Below are positions 12,801-24,705 of a DNA stretch of 64,000 bases, in pieces. The notes below the pieces were generated by a model. That model was not told where the DNA came from, searched no databases, and was given only the letters and a program-made list of their open reading frames with translations. The translations under genes and the position numbers were made by a program. Origin of the DNA: Bryum argenteum. Lineage: Eukaryota; Streptophyta; Bryopsida; Bryales; Bryaceae. Each line of letters begins with the position of its first letter. Within the stretch, counting starts at the first letter, position 1. Location: assembly GCA_037043015.1 (NCBI GenBank), contig CM073322.1, forward strand, positions 3,111,601 through 3,175,600, read 5' to 3'.

Positions 12801-12909
12801 CGGCGACAAGAGCAGTGGTGCGTCCACCATTGAGAAGAGCGTCAAACGGCGGGCTCATTTCGTTGAGCGGTCCAGTGGAGACAACGAGCGTAACGCTTTC
12901 AGGAGGTAG
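9802..12909 (+). CDS. CWC25: Pre-mRNA splicing factor CWC25 homolog with long RS domain
   Basis: Four exons: 9802-9989, 10306-10432, 10541-10708, 11038-12909; GT-AG introns and matching phases give about 784 aa. The start 'MALKFLNKKGWHTGSLRNIE' is the conserved N-terminal (Cir_N-type) block of CWC25. It is followed by 'QERLEFLYDSGL' and 'SANDSWRKLHSDPLFLI', also diagnostic. Residues ~160-200 are highly basic (KKRLKEEKKKK). Residues ~225-630 are an arginine/serine domain of about a dozen degenerate units of the type SRSASRSPVRRERKG. The C-terminus (about 690-784) is a conserved acidic/basic helix block ending NERNAFRR. CWC25 joins the spliceosome at step-one catalysis, in the nucleus. The RS tract looks longer than in typical homologs and repeats at DNA level too. 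The last ~40 bases of the CDS are copied downstream in repeat unit 3. Confidence 0.93.
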
Positions 12910-14819
12910 GGCTAAGATTGTCCAATCGGAGGATCACTTTATTGTTGAGGAAGGGCACTCGATCGGAAGCAGCCACCCTGTAGGTCGGTGAAACATGACT
13001 TCAGTCTTCATTCTGTATCCTGAGTTTTACTGAAGAACTTTCACAACCTCGTTCATGCTGATCAAGCAAGTATGGGAAGGCGGGTAATTTTATGGACCTT
13101 ACTGAGTCTTATTTACAATGGTCGGCAGATTGAAATAGCCCTATGAAATTGGACCTGATGGATCGTAGTTGTTTATGGAAGCTACTTGGTTCAAGCTCAC
13201 CGAGGCCTGCAGGATGTCCTTATGCTGGCCATGGAGGTATGGAACGCCATAGCTTGGTCAGGCGTATAGGTTTCAAGTCTATCAATCCAGGGTTCATGTA
13301 ACCAGATTGTTGGTTCGATTTATAGGAAAGTAGCAACGATCACCTGTCGTGCTTCCGAGACAAGGACTTGTGTTTCTCAATGTCCATTATATTGCAAGAA
13401 CTTGAGTTCGAGGTGGTGCATTTGCTATTGAGGATTTAGGATACCTATCCTGGTCTTTCTTCTTAATTGTTCGCTATCTGAGCAGGTGATTAATTGAGCA
13501 AGTGATTGATTGCTTGTGAATATTGGAACACATTCCCGATGTGCAGGTTGTAAGTAATGTTGTGAGTGTTGATCCTTCTGAAGTACTTGGGTGCCATCAA
13601 TTGTATCGTTTGTATGGCTCTTTTCGATCTATTTTGTGACCATCTTTGATGTATGTTGATGTGAAAATGGGCCATATCGAAGCCTAGTGCCCCAGTATGG
13701 ATGTTGTTCCAGTTTTGAGCACCCTTCTTAGATTGGGATTTGAGTGTGCTCAAGTGGTCTAAGTCTCTTGCTTAGGATCATTTGATTTATTCCAAAAAGT
13801 GATTGCTTATGGTTTTAAGATTCTCAAATAAGTGGTTTTTGCTAGGACTATTATAACTGATTGTTCGAAGAACCATTGTTACAAAAATTTAGGGGATTTT
13901 GATGTATTGCATATTGTTGCAACCAACAAGGCTTGGAGAAATTCGGTAAGAGGCAAAGGGGCTCCCATTTACAATAACTCATTTTGTATTTGTTACAAGA
14001 CTTTGTGTGTATAGACTGGTAGACATTATGATTTTGGTAAATGAATTGAGAATGTATATGTTAAGATGTGGTAAGTCATTTTGAAAGGTTGCAAGAAAAT
14101 TTGAACGCCTGTAAATTGACAGAAATCCAAGGTGTCGAGGTACTTTTGTTGATTTGGACATTTCAGTGTCAATCTTTAGTAGGTTTTACACCCATTTTCT
14201 TGTAGTGTTGTAATATGTATTCTAGCTATAGTAATGATCTTCATGAATACTATAACATTCACAATAATTCCTCGTTTAACAAACAACCTCATGCCAATTT
14301 TGTATTTATTTGTGCATTTAGTATGTAAGTATATGCCAAAGGTATGGAGGATACATGCATTGATTCACATTTACAAGTTTCTAGAGTTGCTTTGTACAAA
14401 AACTATTATACATTATTAGTTTAGGACTTCTGGAAGAATGAAGGGCAATATGTGTAACCTTTGGAGCTTAGATGATTTTGTGGTGATCATCAAACATGTG
14501 CATACTACAATTATTAATTGGGAGTGCTTACCAAGAGGTGTGTTAAAAACCTTTCGCGGTTCCTACAACTGTATGTATGTCTGTATCTTAGAAACTCTAT
14601 TTTTACAAGAGTTACTATTACTCAAAGCATGCCAAATTATGATAAGAAGTCACAAAGGTTGGAAGTACAAATTTGTAACGCAATCAACCTTTACAAAACT
14701 TCACTTGCGTGTTTTTAGTTAGATATGCATAAGTTTTGAAAAAAATTTATGAACCTTTTAAATATCAATATGGTCTATATGTTAAGGAGACCTTGTTTGG
14801 ATTGGTATAACTAATACTT

Positions 14820-15010
14820 GGAAGAGTAGGCAAAGTAAAAAGTGGGTGGATAAAGTAGAGGGCACATGGGCAGAGTAGAGAGTAGGGAGTGTGTAGGCAT
14901 AGTAAAGAGAGGGTGAGTAAAGTCAAGAGTAGGGAGTGGGTGGGAAACTAAAGAGTAGGGGTAGAGTAGAGAATAGGTGAGGGGAGTAGAGTGTGGGCGG
15001 GGAGATTAGA
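14820..15010 (+). repeat. GA-rich simple tract with GTAGAGAGTAGGG-like motifs
   Basis: A purine-rich stretch of degenerate ~10-15-bp motifs such as AGAGTAGGGAGTG. Homologous tracts lie at about 21,365-21,510 in unit 2 and 30,630-30,800 in unit 3. It produces meaningless Leu/Ser-rich frames on the minus strand. Confidence 0.6.
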
Positions 15011-15179
15011 AAGCGGCCAAAAGTGGGGAGTGACAAAACACAGCTTATCGTATTAGAGTGTAGCGGCAGTAGACAACAATTTGTTGAACTAAGCGAGCGA
15101 ATGATGAAGACGGCAACTCGGCGTACCAAGTATTGCAGTGAGTGGAATGAGGGTTTTAAGAAGTAAGCAAGTAGAAAGA

Positions 15180-16990
15180 GGGTTCAATGAAGCGACGTAG
15201 CAACTATTGGAGTGTGAAGAAGGATTGATGAAGTCACCCTAGTGAGTGTTGGAGTGGCATGCGAGCTTGATCGAGGAGGCGGGTAGAGCTTCTCAAGTGG
15301 CGAAAGACTTCACATAACAAAGCAGGCAGATCAAGTCGGGGTAGCGAGTGTTGGAGTGGCAAGCGAGCTTGATTGAGGAGGCGGGTTGAGCTAGTGAAGT
15401 GGCGAAAGGCTTTGCATCACGAAATAGGCGGATCAGTCATTGTAGCGAGTGTTGGAGTGGCTAGCAAACTTGATGGAGGAGGCGGGTAGAGCTACTGAAG
15501 TGGCAAAAAGCTTTTCATTACAAAGTAGGGGGATTCGTCGGCGTAGCGAGTGTTGGAGTGGCAACCGAGTTGAAGTGGGGAAGGACTTCTCATCACCAAG
15601 TAACGGATGAGTCGACGGCGTAGCGAGTGTTGGAGTAGCAAGCGAGCTTGATCGAGGAGGCGGGTAAAGCTACTCAAGTAGCGAAAGGCTTCGCATCACA
15701 AAGTAGGCGGATCCCTATTTCACACTCTTAAATTTCTAACCAGTATTAGTTGTGTAGTTCTATATAGTAGTTGTACTTGAAATCCTTCCGCTTCATCACG
15801 GCTGAAGCCACTAAAGTAAGCAATGCTTACAATTACTATTAAGATGTAAAACTCTTCGCCTTTGGAATAGAGCAACTGGTTAGACCTTTCAATAGTTGTG
15901 TTGTTTCAGATTTGTAGGCATCACAAAGTAGGCGGATGAGTCGGCATAGACAGTATAAAAGTGGCGAGCGAGCTTGATCAAGGAGGCGCGTAGAGCTACT
16001 GAAGTGGTGAAAGACTTTGCATCACAAAGTAGGCGGATCACAGAAGCAAGTAAACGCTAATCCACACAGTGAACTTTCTAACATGTATTGTATGTGGAGT
16101 TCTATATAATAGTTGAAGTCGAAAAGCTTCCGCTTGATGAGGGGCTCAAGCCACTAAAGTGAACACATGCTTACAATTACTATTAAGATGTAGAAGTGTT
16201 TGCCAATAGAGTAGAACAACTCGTTAGACCTTCAATAATTGTGTTGTTTCAGATTTGTAGGCATCACAAAGTAGGCGGATCAGTCGGCGTAGCGAGTATT
16301 GTTGGAGTGGCAAGCGAGCTTGATCAACGAGGCGGGTAGAGCTACTGAAGTGGCGAAAGGCTTTGCATCACAAAGTAGGATGATCATGGAAGCACGTTAA
16401 TCCTTATCCACACTCTTGAAATATCTAACCAATATTGGTTGAATGTGTAGTTCTATATAATAGTAGTGCTCGGAAACCTTCTGCTTCATCACGGCTGAAG
16501 CCACTAAAGTAAGCACATGCTTACAATTACTATTAAGATGGTAAAACTGTTCGCCTTTGGGATAGAGCAACTGGTTAGACCTTCAATAGTTGTGTTGTTT
16601 CAGATTTGTAGGCATCACAAAGTAGGCGGATCAGTCGACGCAGCGAGTTTTGGAGTAGCAAGCGAGGTAACGAGTTTTGGAGTAGCAAGCGAGTTTGATC
16701 GAGAATGCGGGTAGAGCTAATGAAGTGGCGAAACACTTTGCGTTACAAAGTAGGAGGATCACAGAAGCATGTTAACCCTAATGAACACTCTGAAATTTGT
16801 ATTGGTTGTGGAGTTCTATATAATAGTTGAATTTGAAAATATTCCGCTTCATTAGGCCTGAAGCCACTAAAGGTAGCACATACTTACAATTACTATTAAA
16901 ATGTATAACCGCCGTTTGTCTTTGGAGTAGAGCAACTGGTTTGATCTTCAATAGTTGTGTTGTTCCAGATTTGTATTGTAGAAAGCAAAT
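15180..16990 (+). repeat. Minisatellite with higher-order structure in unit 1
   Basis: A ~100-bp motif recurs (for example GTAGCGAGTGTTGGAGTGGC at ~15,335, then GAGCTTGATCGAGGAGGCGGGTAGAGCTACTGAAGTGGCGAAAGGCTTTGCATCACAAAGTAGGCGGATC-like sequence in shorter pieces). From ~15,700 a longer block (GTAGTTCTATATAATAG, CACGGCTGAAGCCACTAAAG, CATGCTTACAATTACTATTA, GAGCAACTGGTTAGACC) alternates with it about four times, at ~15,720, 16,070, 16,400 and 16,770, a period of ~330-370 bp. Units 2 and 3 keep only about one copy of the short motif (near 21,670 and 30,965). Confidence 0.75.
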
Positions 16991-17129
16991 ATGAAATTTC
17001 ATGTCGTTCACTGAAATTGCTCCAACTCAATCCATTACATCTCAAACATCTCCTCTGAGAAGCATGTTAGAGAAGGATTGCAACTCTGCCACTAAAGTTT
17101 TTTTTTTTCATGATTGAAATGTTTGTGCA

Positions 17130-18865
17130 GTATGGACCGTGTGGAAGGCAACTTCAACACACAACCAAGACATTTGGAGCCCATGGTAGGCACCTCAACA
17201 ATTATCTCACCAACTTATTGCAAGCCTTTATCCAATGCAGTGTGTGAATGTTTTCAATTACGTTATTATCCATCAATCTGATTTAGTAAGTACCAAAGTA
17301 GTCACGGAAGCAAAGTTGGCTTTGTGGGAAGGATTTTTAAGTTCTTTACTTCGCTTGAGCAATGCTCTACACCTTTGGCTATCGGAAGTGGAGTATGTAG
17401 TTGAACCACATAACGAGAAGTTCAAAGTCTTGCTTTGCTCCACAAGGATACGAAGCTTTGGGATTAAGTTAGACCTGTGAGTGTGCTACATTGCAAGATG
17501 TAAGTGAGATAAAAGCAACTCTTCTTGCTTGTAAGGTTGACTTTGCAAGAACAATCAAACTCTATGTTACAAAGATGGAAACTTGCCTCTCCTCAAACCT
17601 TTTTAAACCTAGATATACATAACCTCATAAGCACCCAATTCACACGACGTCTAAGAAGCCTTCCATCATCAAGAAGTAATACAGTTGTTGTAAGGTGTGA
17701 CTCTATTCCACTTTCAAACGTCACGTCACTTTTTCCTTTGCTTGAGGTGATTATTCAGGTTGGGAATTTGGGAATCCTGTTTCATTTCAGATTGATCTTC
17801 GTATTCCTTGTACATGCAAGTTATGGAAGAATCTCGTAAAGAAGAGTTTGTCTTGTTCAAGAGATTGGAGTGCTCGTCTTGCCACCAACATGTGCACACC
17901 AAGTGTACTTTAATAAACCGGGAGCTTTATTTACATAAACATGCTCAAACTGCTGGTTTGACTTGTAATTTGCCACTTGTTGCATACTCGGAATTAATTT
18001 GTCTAGCAATATTAGTATATGAAACATGGAATGAAACATTCTGAACGGTGTAGCATGTATAACAGTCTGACCTCAATTCCGTTGAAATAATGTTCATCTG
18101 GTGAAATGGTGCTTTTTGGGGTACTTAATATGTAAAATATAAGTATATAACGTTGGTTTTTTCGAGTTTTGACATGAAAGGGTAAATATTTCTTAAGCGG
18201 CCGTTCAATAACAACAATGTTTTTGAACGGCCATTCACAAATATTGCCCTTTGACTATGTTCAAAGGTCAAAAACCAAAAATATGATATTATGGAAATTT
18301 TGGTGATATTACAGAAATCATTTGATATTACGGAGTACATATGTGATATAAATAAACATGCCATTTTGTAGGCATAAATACTTTTGAACTTCAGTTTTAA
18401 AATATGCTTGTAAAATGGCACTTTTGTACAATATGGTACTTTAACATGGAATACTGCCATTTTAACAAAATTGAGGTTGTATATTCCAAACTACTGAAAG
18501 TATGTGTCTTCTTTCGATTGATAGGTATGGAATCCTCCTTCTACAGGTGCACCTACGGAACACTCCACAAGGTGATGATTCCCAACATGCTCTCACTCAT
18601 CGAGGAGCTCGTTAACGAGATTCGGGCAGAGCAAAAATCTACTCTGCCGGGAACCAAGGTGATGGATCTTCCTAACGGCCGAGATTTGGGTGTGGTGATG
18701 GCGAGGGTGTGGAAGTCATTCTTGAAGATTCTTGTGAGAGCGAGGACGGAGATTTTGCTCTCCCTCTCCAAAGTCATCGCCAGGATGAAACTCGAGCTTA
18801 CGATGGAAACACGTCTTGTGAAGTTCGAGCAGTGGACCCCGATTTTCGTTGCCGCTCTCTAGTGT
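17130..18865 (+). pseudogene. PHD-like Cys/His gene, copy 1 (decayed)
   Basis: Homologous to copies 2 and 3. The first-exon block (17,145-17,720) matches them but falls out of frame near 17,475 after 'WLSEVEYVVEPHNEKFKVLL'. The second block (about 17,821-17,960) reads 'EEFVLFKRLECSSCHQHVHT', a Cys/His cluster. The third (18,527-18,862) starts GMESSFYRCTYGTLHK, where one Cys of the CxCG pair in copy 3 is Tyr. A 418-bp MITE sits in the intron before the third block. Given the frame loss and lost Cys, it is probably a pseudogene. Function is unknown. Confidence 0.6.
18061..18478. mobile_element. MITE copy A (CCTCAATTCCGTT family)
   Basis: Ends ACCTCAATTCCGTTGAAAT and (reverse complement of the right end) AACCTCAATTTTGTTAAAAT form imperfect terminal inverted repeats. 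GTAT flanks both sides, as a 4-bp target duplication. The corresponding intron of unit 3 (about 33,010) has a single GTAT and no insert, a clean empty site. About 418 bp, no coding capacity. The superfamily is not certain. Confidence 0.7.
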
Positions 18866-21800
18866 TAAAAACCAGGTACCCTTTTTATTTCAACATGTAT
18901 CAGATATGATTTTCAGAGTAAATAGATACGAAAGTGTATGTTGGGGATGATTCTATGGCAATTCTAAGTGGATAGATGATGCAACATGTCAAGTGAGAGG
19001 TTGATCAATGGAGGTCGTGAAATGAGTATCATAGGTGGTAATAATTGGCGTACAAATACCTTATGCAACTTCAAAGGTAGACATGGCCATAGGGCGATGA
19101 AGTTATGTGCCATGGAGATTGCAGCGTGGAGTTGATGTTATTGGGATTAGGCTATCAAGAGTAATAGTACATGCACATTTGTGAGACACTGTAGCACCAT
19201 AGAAGTTTCTTGCGGTGCTCTGTGAGTGTTAAAATGCTTGACATTACATGAACTCATAATTTATACTACGGTATTTCCTGATATGAATTGTGATCTATGT
19301 CTTTCTATTTACATGTCAAATGTAAAATCTCATGAAGTGTTAGAAGATGTTTCATCAAGATAGTGATGCATAGAGTAGTTCTAGATACTGAAGGTGGAGG
19401 CGATCATTCCTGTCAAAGAGCCCCTTCACAGATCTCAAGCAGTATGGTCAACTTTTAGAAATGAAGGTCTGTCACCTACACTTTTATTGAATCGTCAACA
19501 TGTTTAGTTCGAATTTCTTCACAACTCTACATACCCTGCAATTGTGAATGTCGTTTTCATCAATAAAATTTCCTTGGATGAATCCCAATCAATATTTTAT
19601 TCATGAAGGAAGTAGAAGCAGAGTGTGGAAGAATGAGCTGGGTCTCGGGTCGTATCTTTTCATCTCAATCGGAGGATCACTGTATCGTTTAGGAAGGGCG
19701 CTCGATCGGAAGCAGCAGCCTTGCAGGTTGGTGAAACATGACTTCAGTCTTCATTCTGTATCCTGAAATTTTCTGAAGAACTTTCACAACCTCGTTCATG
19801 CTGATCAAGCAAGTTCGGGAGGGCGGGCAATTTTATAAACCTTACTGAAACTTATTTACATGGTCGGCAGATCGAAATTGCCCTATGAAATTCGACCCGA
19901 TGGATCATAGTTGTTTATGGAGGCTACGTTGTTCAAGCTCACCGAGACCTGCAGGATGTTCTTATGCTGCCCATGGAGGTATAGAAAACCATAGCTTGGT
20001 CAGGCAGACAGGTTTCAAGTCTATCAATCCAGGCTTTAGGTAACCCGATTGTTGGTTCTATCTAGAGGAAAGTAGCGACGATCTCCTGTCGTGGCTCCGA
20101 GACAAGGACATCTGTTTCTCAATGTCCGCTATATTGCAAAAACTTGAGTAAGTTGCAAGAACTTGGGTTGCGAGAACTTGAGTTAGAGGTGATGCATTTG
20201 CTATTGATGATTTAGGATGCCTATCCTGGTCTACTCTTTCTCATTATGTACGCTATCTGAGGAGATGATGCTGGTGATTTATTGCTTGTGAATATTGGAA
20301 CACAATACCGATGTGCAAGTTGTAAGTAATGATGTGAGTATTGATCCTTCTGAAGTACTTAGGTGCCATCAATTGTATCGTTTGTGTGGCACTTTGCACT
20401 TTACTTTGTGACATTCTTTGATGTATGTTGATGCGAAAATGGGCGAGTATCTATATTGATACGAATTAGATTGGGATGTGAGTGTGCTCAAGAGGACTAA
20501 GTTTCTTATTGAGGAACATTTCTAAGGTTCACTTGAAGAAGTGATTGCATATGGTTATGACGTCCTCAGTAAGTGGGCTTTGCTAGGACTAATATATTTG
20601 ATTTGTTCAGAGAACCATTGTTACAAAAATTTAGGGAATCTTGATGTATTGTATTTTGTTGCAATCAACAAGGCTTGAAGAATTTTGGTAAGAGGCATAG
20701 GGGCTCCTGTTTACAATAATTGTTCTTGTACTTGTTAAAAGACTTTGTGTGTATAGAGTGGTAGACGGTCAAAATTTGGTAAATGGTTTGAGAATGTATA
20801 TGATAAGATGTGGTAAGTCACTTTGAAAGGTTGTAATATATCATTTAGCTATAGTAATGTTCTTCGAGACTATTAGAATATTCACAAAATTCCTCTTTTA
20901 ATAAACAACCTCATGCCAATTTTGTATTTATTTGTGCATTTAGTATATAAGTAGATGCCAAAGGTATGGAGTATACATGCATTGATTCACATTTACAAGT
21001 TTCTAGAGTTGCTTTGTACAAAAACTATTATACATTACTAGTTTAGAACTTTTGGAAGAATGAAAGGCAAATATGTGTAACCTTTGGAGCTTAGGTGATT
21101 TTATGGTGATCATTGAATATGTGCATAAAACAATTAATAATTGGGAATGCCTATCAAGAGGTGTGTTAAAAACCTTTGGCGGTTCCTATGGCAAAATCAG
21201 TTGTATCCAGAAAACTCTATTTTTACAAGCTACTTTCACTTAGAGCATGCCAAATCATGATTAGAAGTTTCAAAGGTTGGAATTAAAAATTGAGCAAGGC
21301 AATCAAATTTTACAAAACTTGACTTGTGTTTTTATAGTTGAATGTGCATAAGTTTTGAGAAAAATTACTAGAGGGCATATGGGCAAAGAAGAGAGTAGGA
21401 GGTGTGTAGCCATAGTAAAAAGAGGGTGAGTGAAGTCAAGAGTAGAGAATCAATGTGTAAAGCAAAGAGTGCGGGGAGAGTAGAGAGTAGGTGGGGAGAT
21501 TAGAGAGCGGCCACAGCTCACAAAGTGGGGAGTGGCAAAACGCGGCTTTTGGAAGTACGATGTAGCGGCAGTAAAAAAATTCTTGACGAAAGGAGCGAGT
21601 GATGAAATTGGCGTAGCAAGAATTGCATGGCAAGAGGGTTTCAAGAAGTCGGGGCCGTAAGAGGTAAGAGAGTTTGATGAAGTCGGCGTAGCGAGTGTTG
21701 GAGTGGCAAGGCTCGATCAAGGAGGCCGGTAGAGCTATTCACCTGGCGAATAGACTTTGCGGAACAAGTAGGCGTATCACAGAAGTAGGTAAACCCTAAT

Positions 21801-22304
21801 CTACACTCTGAAATTTGTAATCTGCTTGGGCGGCGCTCTCGCTATTGCTGGACTTTCACAACTGTGGAGTGTAAGTTCTCAGTTTTTGTTTTAAGCTTTT
21901 GTTTTGAGTTTCAGTTTGTATTTGTAGTTTTTTTGGTTCATTTGTGAGAGTTTTTTAAACCTCGGTACTCGAATTCGACTATCTGTAGGGTTTCTTGAAA
22001 TTTAGACGACTACTTTAGAAAAGATGAGAAGGAACTCTACAATTGTGTAGAAAAGAGGAGGAGACGGGCTTGTTGGCGGTGGCTGTTCAAATTTTGTATG
22101 ATTTAGGGTTCTTAAATTGAAGAGAAGCTCTTCAATTTGAATGTTAGAACAAAAGTTGGAATTTCTTGAGCAGACTAGGGTTGAATCGGAGTAGTTGAGA
22201 AATCTTTTCAATTGCCGATACTTGAGAGTCGTCGGTCATCTTCTACTTACTGATTTTAGAGATTCATAATGTTTCTCTTGACTTGTAAATCTGCAATTTG
22301 ACAA

Positions 22305-22708
22305 AACCTCAATTCCAGTAAAATGGCGCCTTTTGGGGTGCTTAAAGTGAAAAAAATGATGTTGGTTTTTGTGGAGTTTAGACATTATAGGGCGAATGTT
22401 TCTTAATGGCCGTTCAAAAACAACAATGTTTCTCAACGGCCGTTTAGAAAAATTGCCCTTAAACTGTGTTCAAAGATCAAAAAACCATAAAAATGTGTGA
22501 TATTTAGGACATTTTGATGATATTGCAGAATTTGTTTGATATTACGGAGTACATATGTGATATTAAAAAACATGAGATTTTGTAGGCATAAATACTTCTA
22601 TATTTCACTTCAAAAATATGCTTGTAAAATGGCACGTTTGCACAAAATGACAATTTAGCTCTGCTAAAATGGCGCATGGAATAGTGCCATTTTAACGGAA
22701 TTGAGGTT
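22305..22708. mobile_element. MITE copy B (CCTCAATTCCGTT family)
   Basis: Terminal repeats AACCTCAATTCCAGTAAAAT and, on the other strand, AACCTCAATTCCGTTAAAAT, flanked on both sides by ACAA. Unit 3 has the uninterrupted site TTTGAGAATCAATTGCAC at about 31,575, so the insertion is specific to unit 2. About 404 bp, internally similar to copies A and C. Confidence 0.8.
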
Positions 22709-22939
22709 ACAATCAATTGCACTTGAATCTCACTAGAGTCTGATTCATTGTTGCATACTTGACTCTGCATTACTTAGGAGAATCTCCTTATGAATTATTC
22801 ATTGCACAATTTTTTCGCTCACAACACAACACATTGCACTTGATTTTGTATTCTGTAGAAGTAAATGTTGTTTAGAAACGTTCCTTAGTTGTATTGTCTT
22901 CTTGAGGCTTCTCAATTGTAGTATCTAGTATCCTACGTG

Positions 22940-24705
22940 TAGAAGGTACTTTCAACACACAACCAAGACATACGAAGCCCAAGGCAGGCACCTCCAACAT
23001 ACACCAAGGACAACAATATTGTCACCAACTTATTGAAACCCTCCATCCAATGCAATGTGTCAATGTTCTCAATCACGTTATCATTCACCAATCTGATTTT
23101 GTAAGTACCGAAGCGGTCAAGGAAGCAAAGTTGGCTTCGTGGGAAGGGCTCCAAAGTTCTCCACTTGGCTTGAGCAAGGCTCTACACCTTTGGCTATCGG
23201 AAGTGGAGTATGTGGTTGAACCACATAACGAGAAGTTCAAAGTCTTGCTTCGCTCCACAAGGTCAAGAAGCTTTTGGATTGATTTTGGTGAGTGTGCTAC
23301 ATTGCAAGATGTAAGTGAGGTAAAAGCAGCCCTTTTTGCTTGTAAGATAGACTTTGCAAGAACACTCAAACTCTATGTTACAAAGATGGGAGCCTCCCCT
23401 CAATCCTTTTTGAACCTAGATATCCATAGCCTCATGAGCGCCCAATTCACACCACGTGATGTACCTTCTGCAAAGAGCTCTTCTAAAACGCCTCGAGTCA
23501 TCAAGAACTACTACAGCTGTTGTAAGGTGTGTCTTTATTCCAATTTCAAACGCCGCACCACTTTTTGTTTGAGGTGATTATTCAGGTTGATAATCCTGTT
23601 TCATATTGAATTGATCTTCTTATTCATTGTGCATGCAGGTTATGGAAGAATCCCGAAAAGAAGAGTTTGTGTTGTTCAAGAAATTGGAGTGCACGTCTTG
23701 CCATTGACATGTGCACACCGAGTGTACTTTGAAAAACAGGGAGCTTTATTTACATAAACATGCTCAAACTGGTGAGTTGATTCGCAATTTGCCACTCATT
23801 GCACACTTCGATTTGATTTGTATAGCAAGTTTAGTATGTGAAACATCGAATGAACCATTCTGAACGGTGGAGCATGTATGAAATGGCGTTTTTTCGGTAA
23901 AATGAAGCTGTTTGAGGTGCTTGAAATGAAGAAAGTAATGTTGGTTTCGTTGAGGTTTGACATAAAAGGGTAAATATTTTTTGAAGGCCATTCAAAAACA
24001 ACACTGTTTTTGAACAACCGTTCACAAATATTGCCCTTTGACTTTGTTCAAAGGTCAAAAACCAAAATAATGTATGATATTATATAAATCATTTGATATT
24101 ACGTAGTACATTTGTGATATTAATAAACATGCCATTTTGTAGGCATAAATACTTCTGAACTTTAGTTCAAAAATATGCTTGTAAAATGGCACGTCTGCAC
24201 AATATGGCACTTTCACTCCGCCAAATTGGCACATGGAATAGTGCCATTTTAACGGATTGAGGTTGTATGTTCTAAACTACTAAAGTATGTGTTTCCTTTT
24301 GATTGAAAGGTATGAAATCCTCTTTCTAAAAGAAGTTGCGGAATACTCTACAAAGTGATGATTCCCAACATGCTCTCACTCATCAAGGAGCTCGTTAACA
24401 AGATTCAGGCAGAGCACAAATCTGCTCTGCCGGGATCCAAGGTGATGTTGTGCCGGGAACCAAGGTGATGGATATTCCTAACGGCCGAGATTTGGGTGTG
24501 GTGATGGAAGTGATTCTGAAGATTCTTGTGAGAGCAAAGGCGGAGTTTTTGCTCTCCCTCTTCAAAGTCATAGGTAGGATGAAACTCGAGGTTACGACGG
24601 AAGCACGTCTTGTGGACTTTGAGCAGTGGACCCCGATTTTTGATGCCGCTCTTTTGTATCTCAAACCACGTACCCATTTCATTTCAACGTGCATGTATCA
24701 AATAT
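22940..24705 (+). pseudogene. PHD-like Cys/His gene, copy 2 (probable pseudogene)
   Basis: Three exon-like blocks: about 22,960-23,573, 23,639-23,771 and 24,311-24,705. The first is open and very close to copy 3 ('ALHLWLSEVEYVVEPHNEKF', 'SFWIDFGECATLQDVSEVK'). The Cys/His block has an in-frame TGA where copy 3 has the CHRH codons (CCATTGACATG near 23,702). The third block keeps 'NMLSLIKELVNKIQAEHK' but its start is altered and a duplicated GCCGGGAxCCAAGGTGATG lies near 24,430-24,470. A MITE sits in the second intron. Likely non-functional. Confidence 0.6.
23880..24264. mobile_element. MITE copy C (CCTCAATTCCGTT family, left end lost)
   Basis: Same intron position as copy A in unit 1, with the right end ACGGATTGAGGTT followed by GTAT. 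The left terminus has lost its first bases and starts GAAATGGCG. Shared location with copy A means the insertion predates the split of units 1 and 2, or was copied between them. Confidence 0.7.

Larger units (their letters stand above)
12869..19660 (+). repeat. Direct repeat unit 1 (starts at CWC25 3' end)
   Basis: Starts within the last codons of CWC25 and runs through its downstream DNA. It is homologous along most of its length to units at 19,666-25,574 and 25,575-34,320. Shared blocks in order: the CWC25 tail; an anonymous block (about 13,000-14,780); a GA-rich tract (14,820-15,010); a minisatellite; the PHD-like gene; and a 3' block ending near 19,650 (AGAAGCAGAGTGTGGAAGAATG). In this unit the minisatellite is greatly expanded. 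The ~140 bp that end units 2 and 3 are missing. Confidence 0.85.

Noticed and set aside
13000-14800. Possible genes in the block after CWC25
   Set aside because: The short frames are not conserved among the three repeat units, which argues against coding function.
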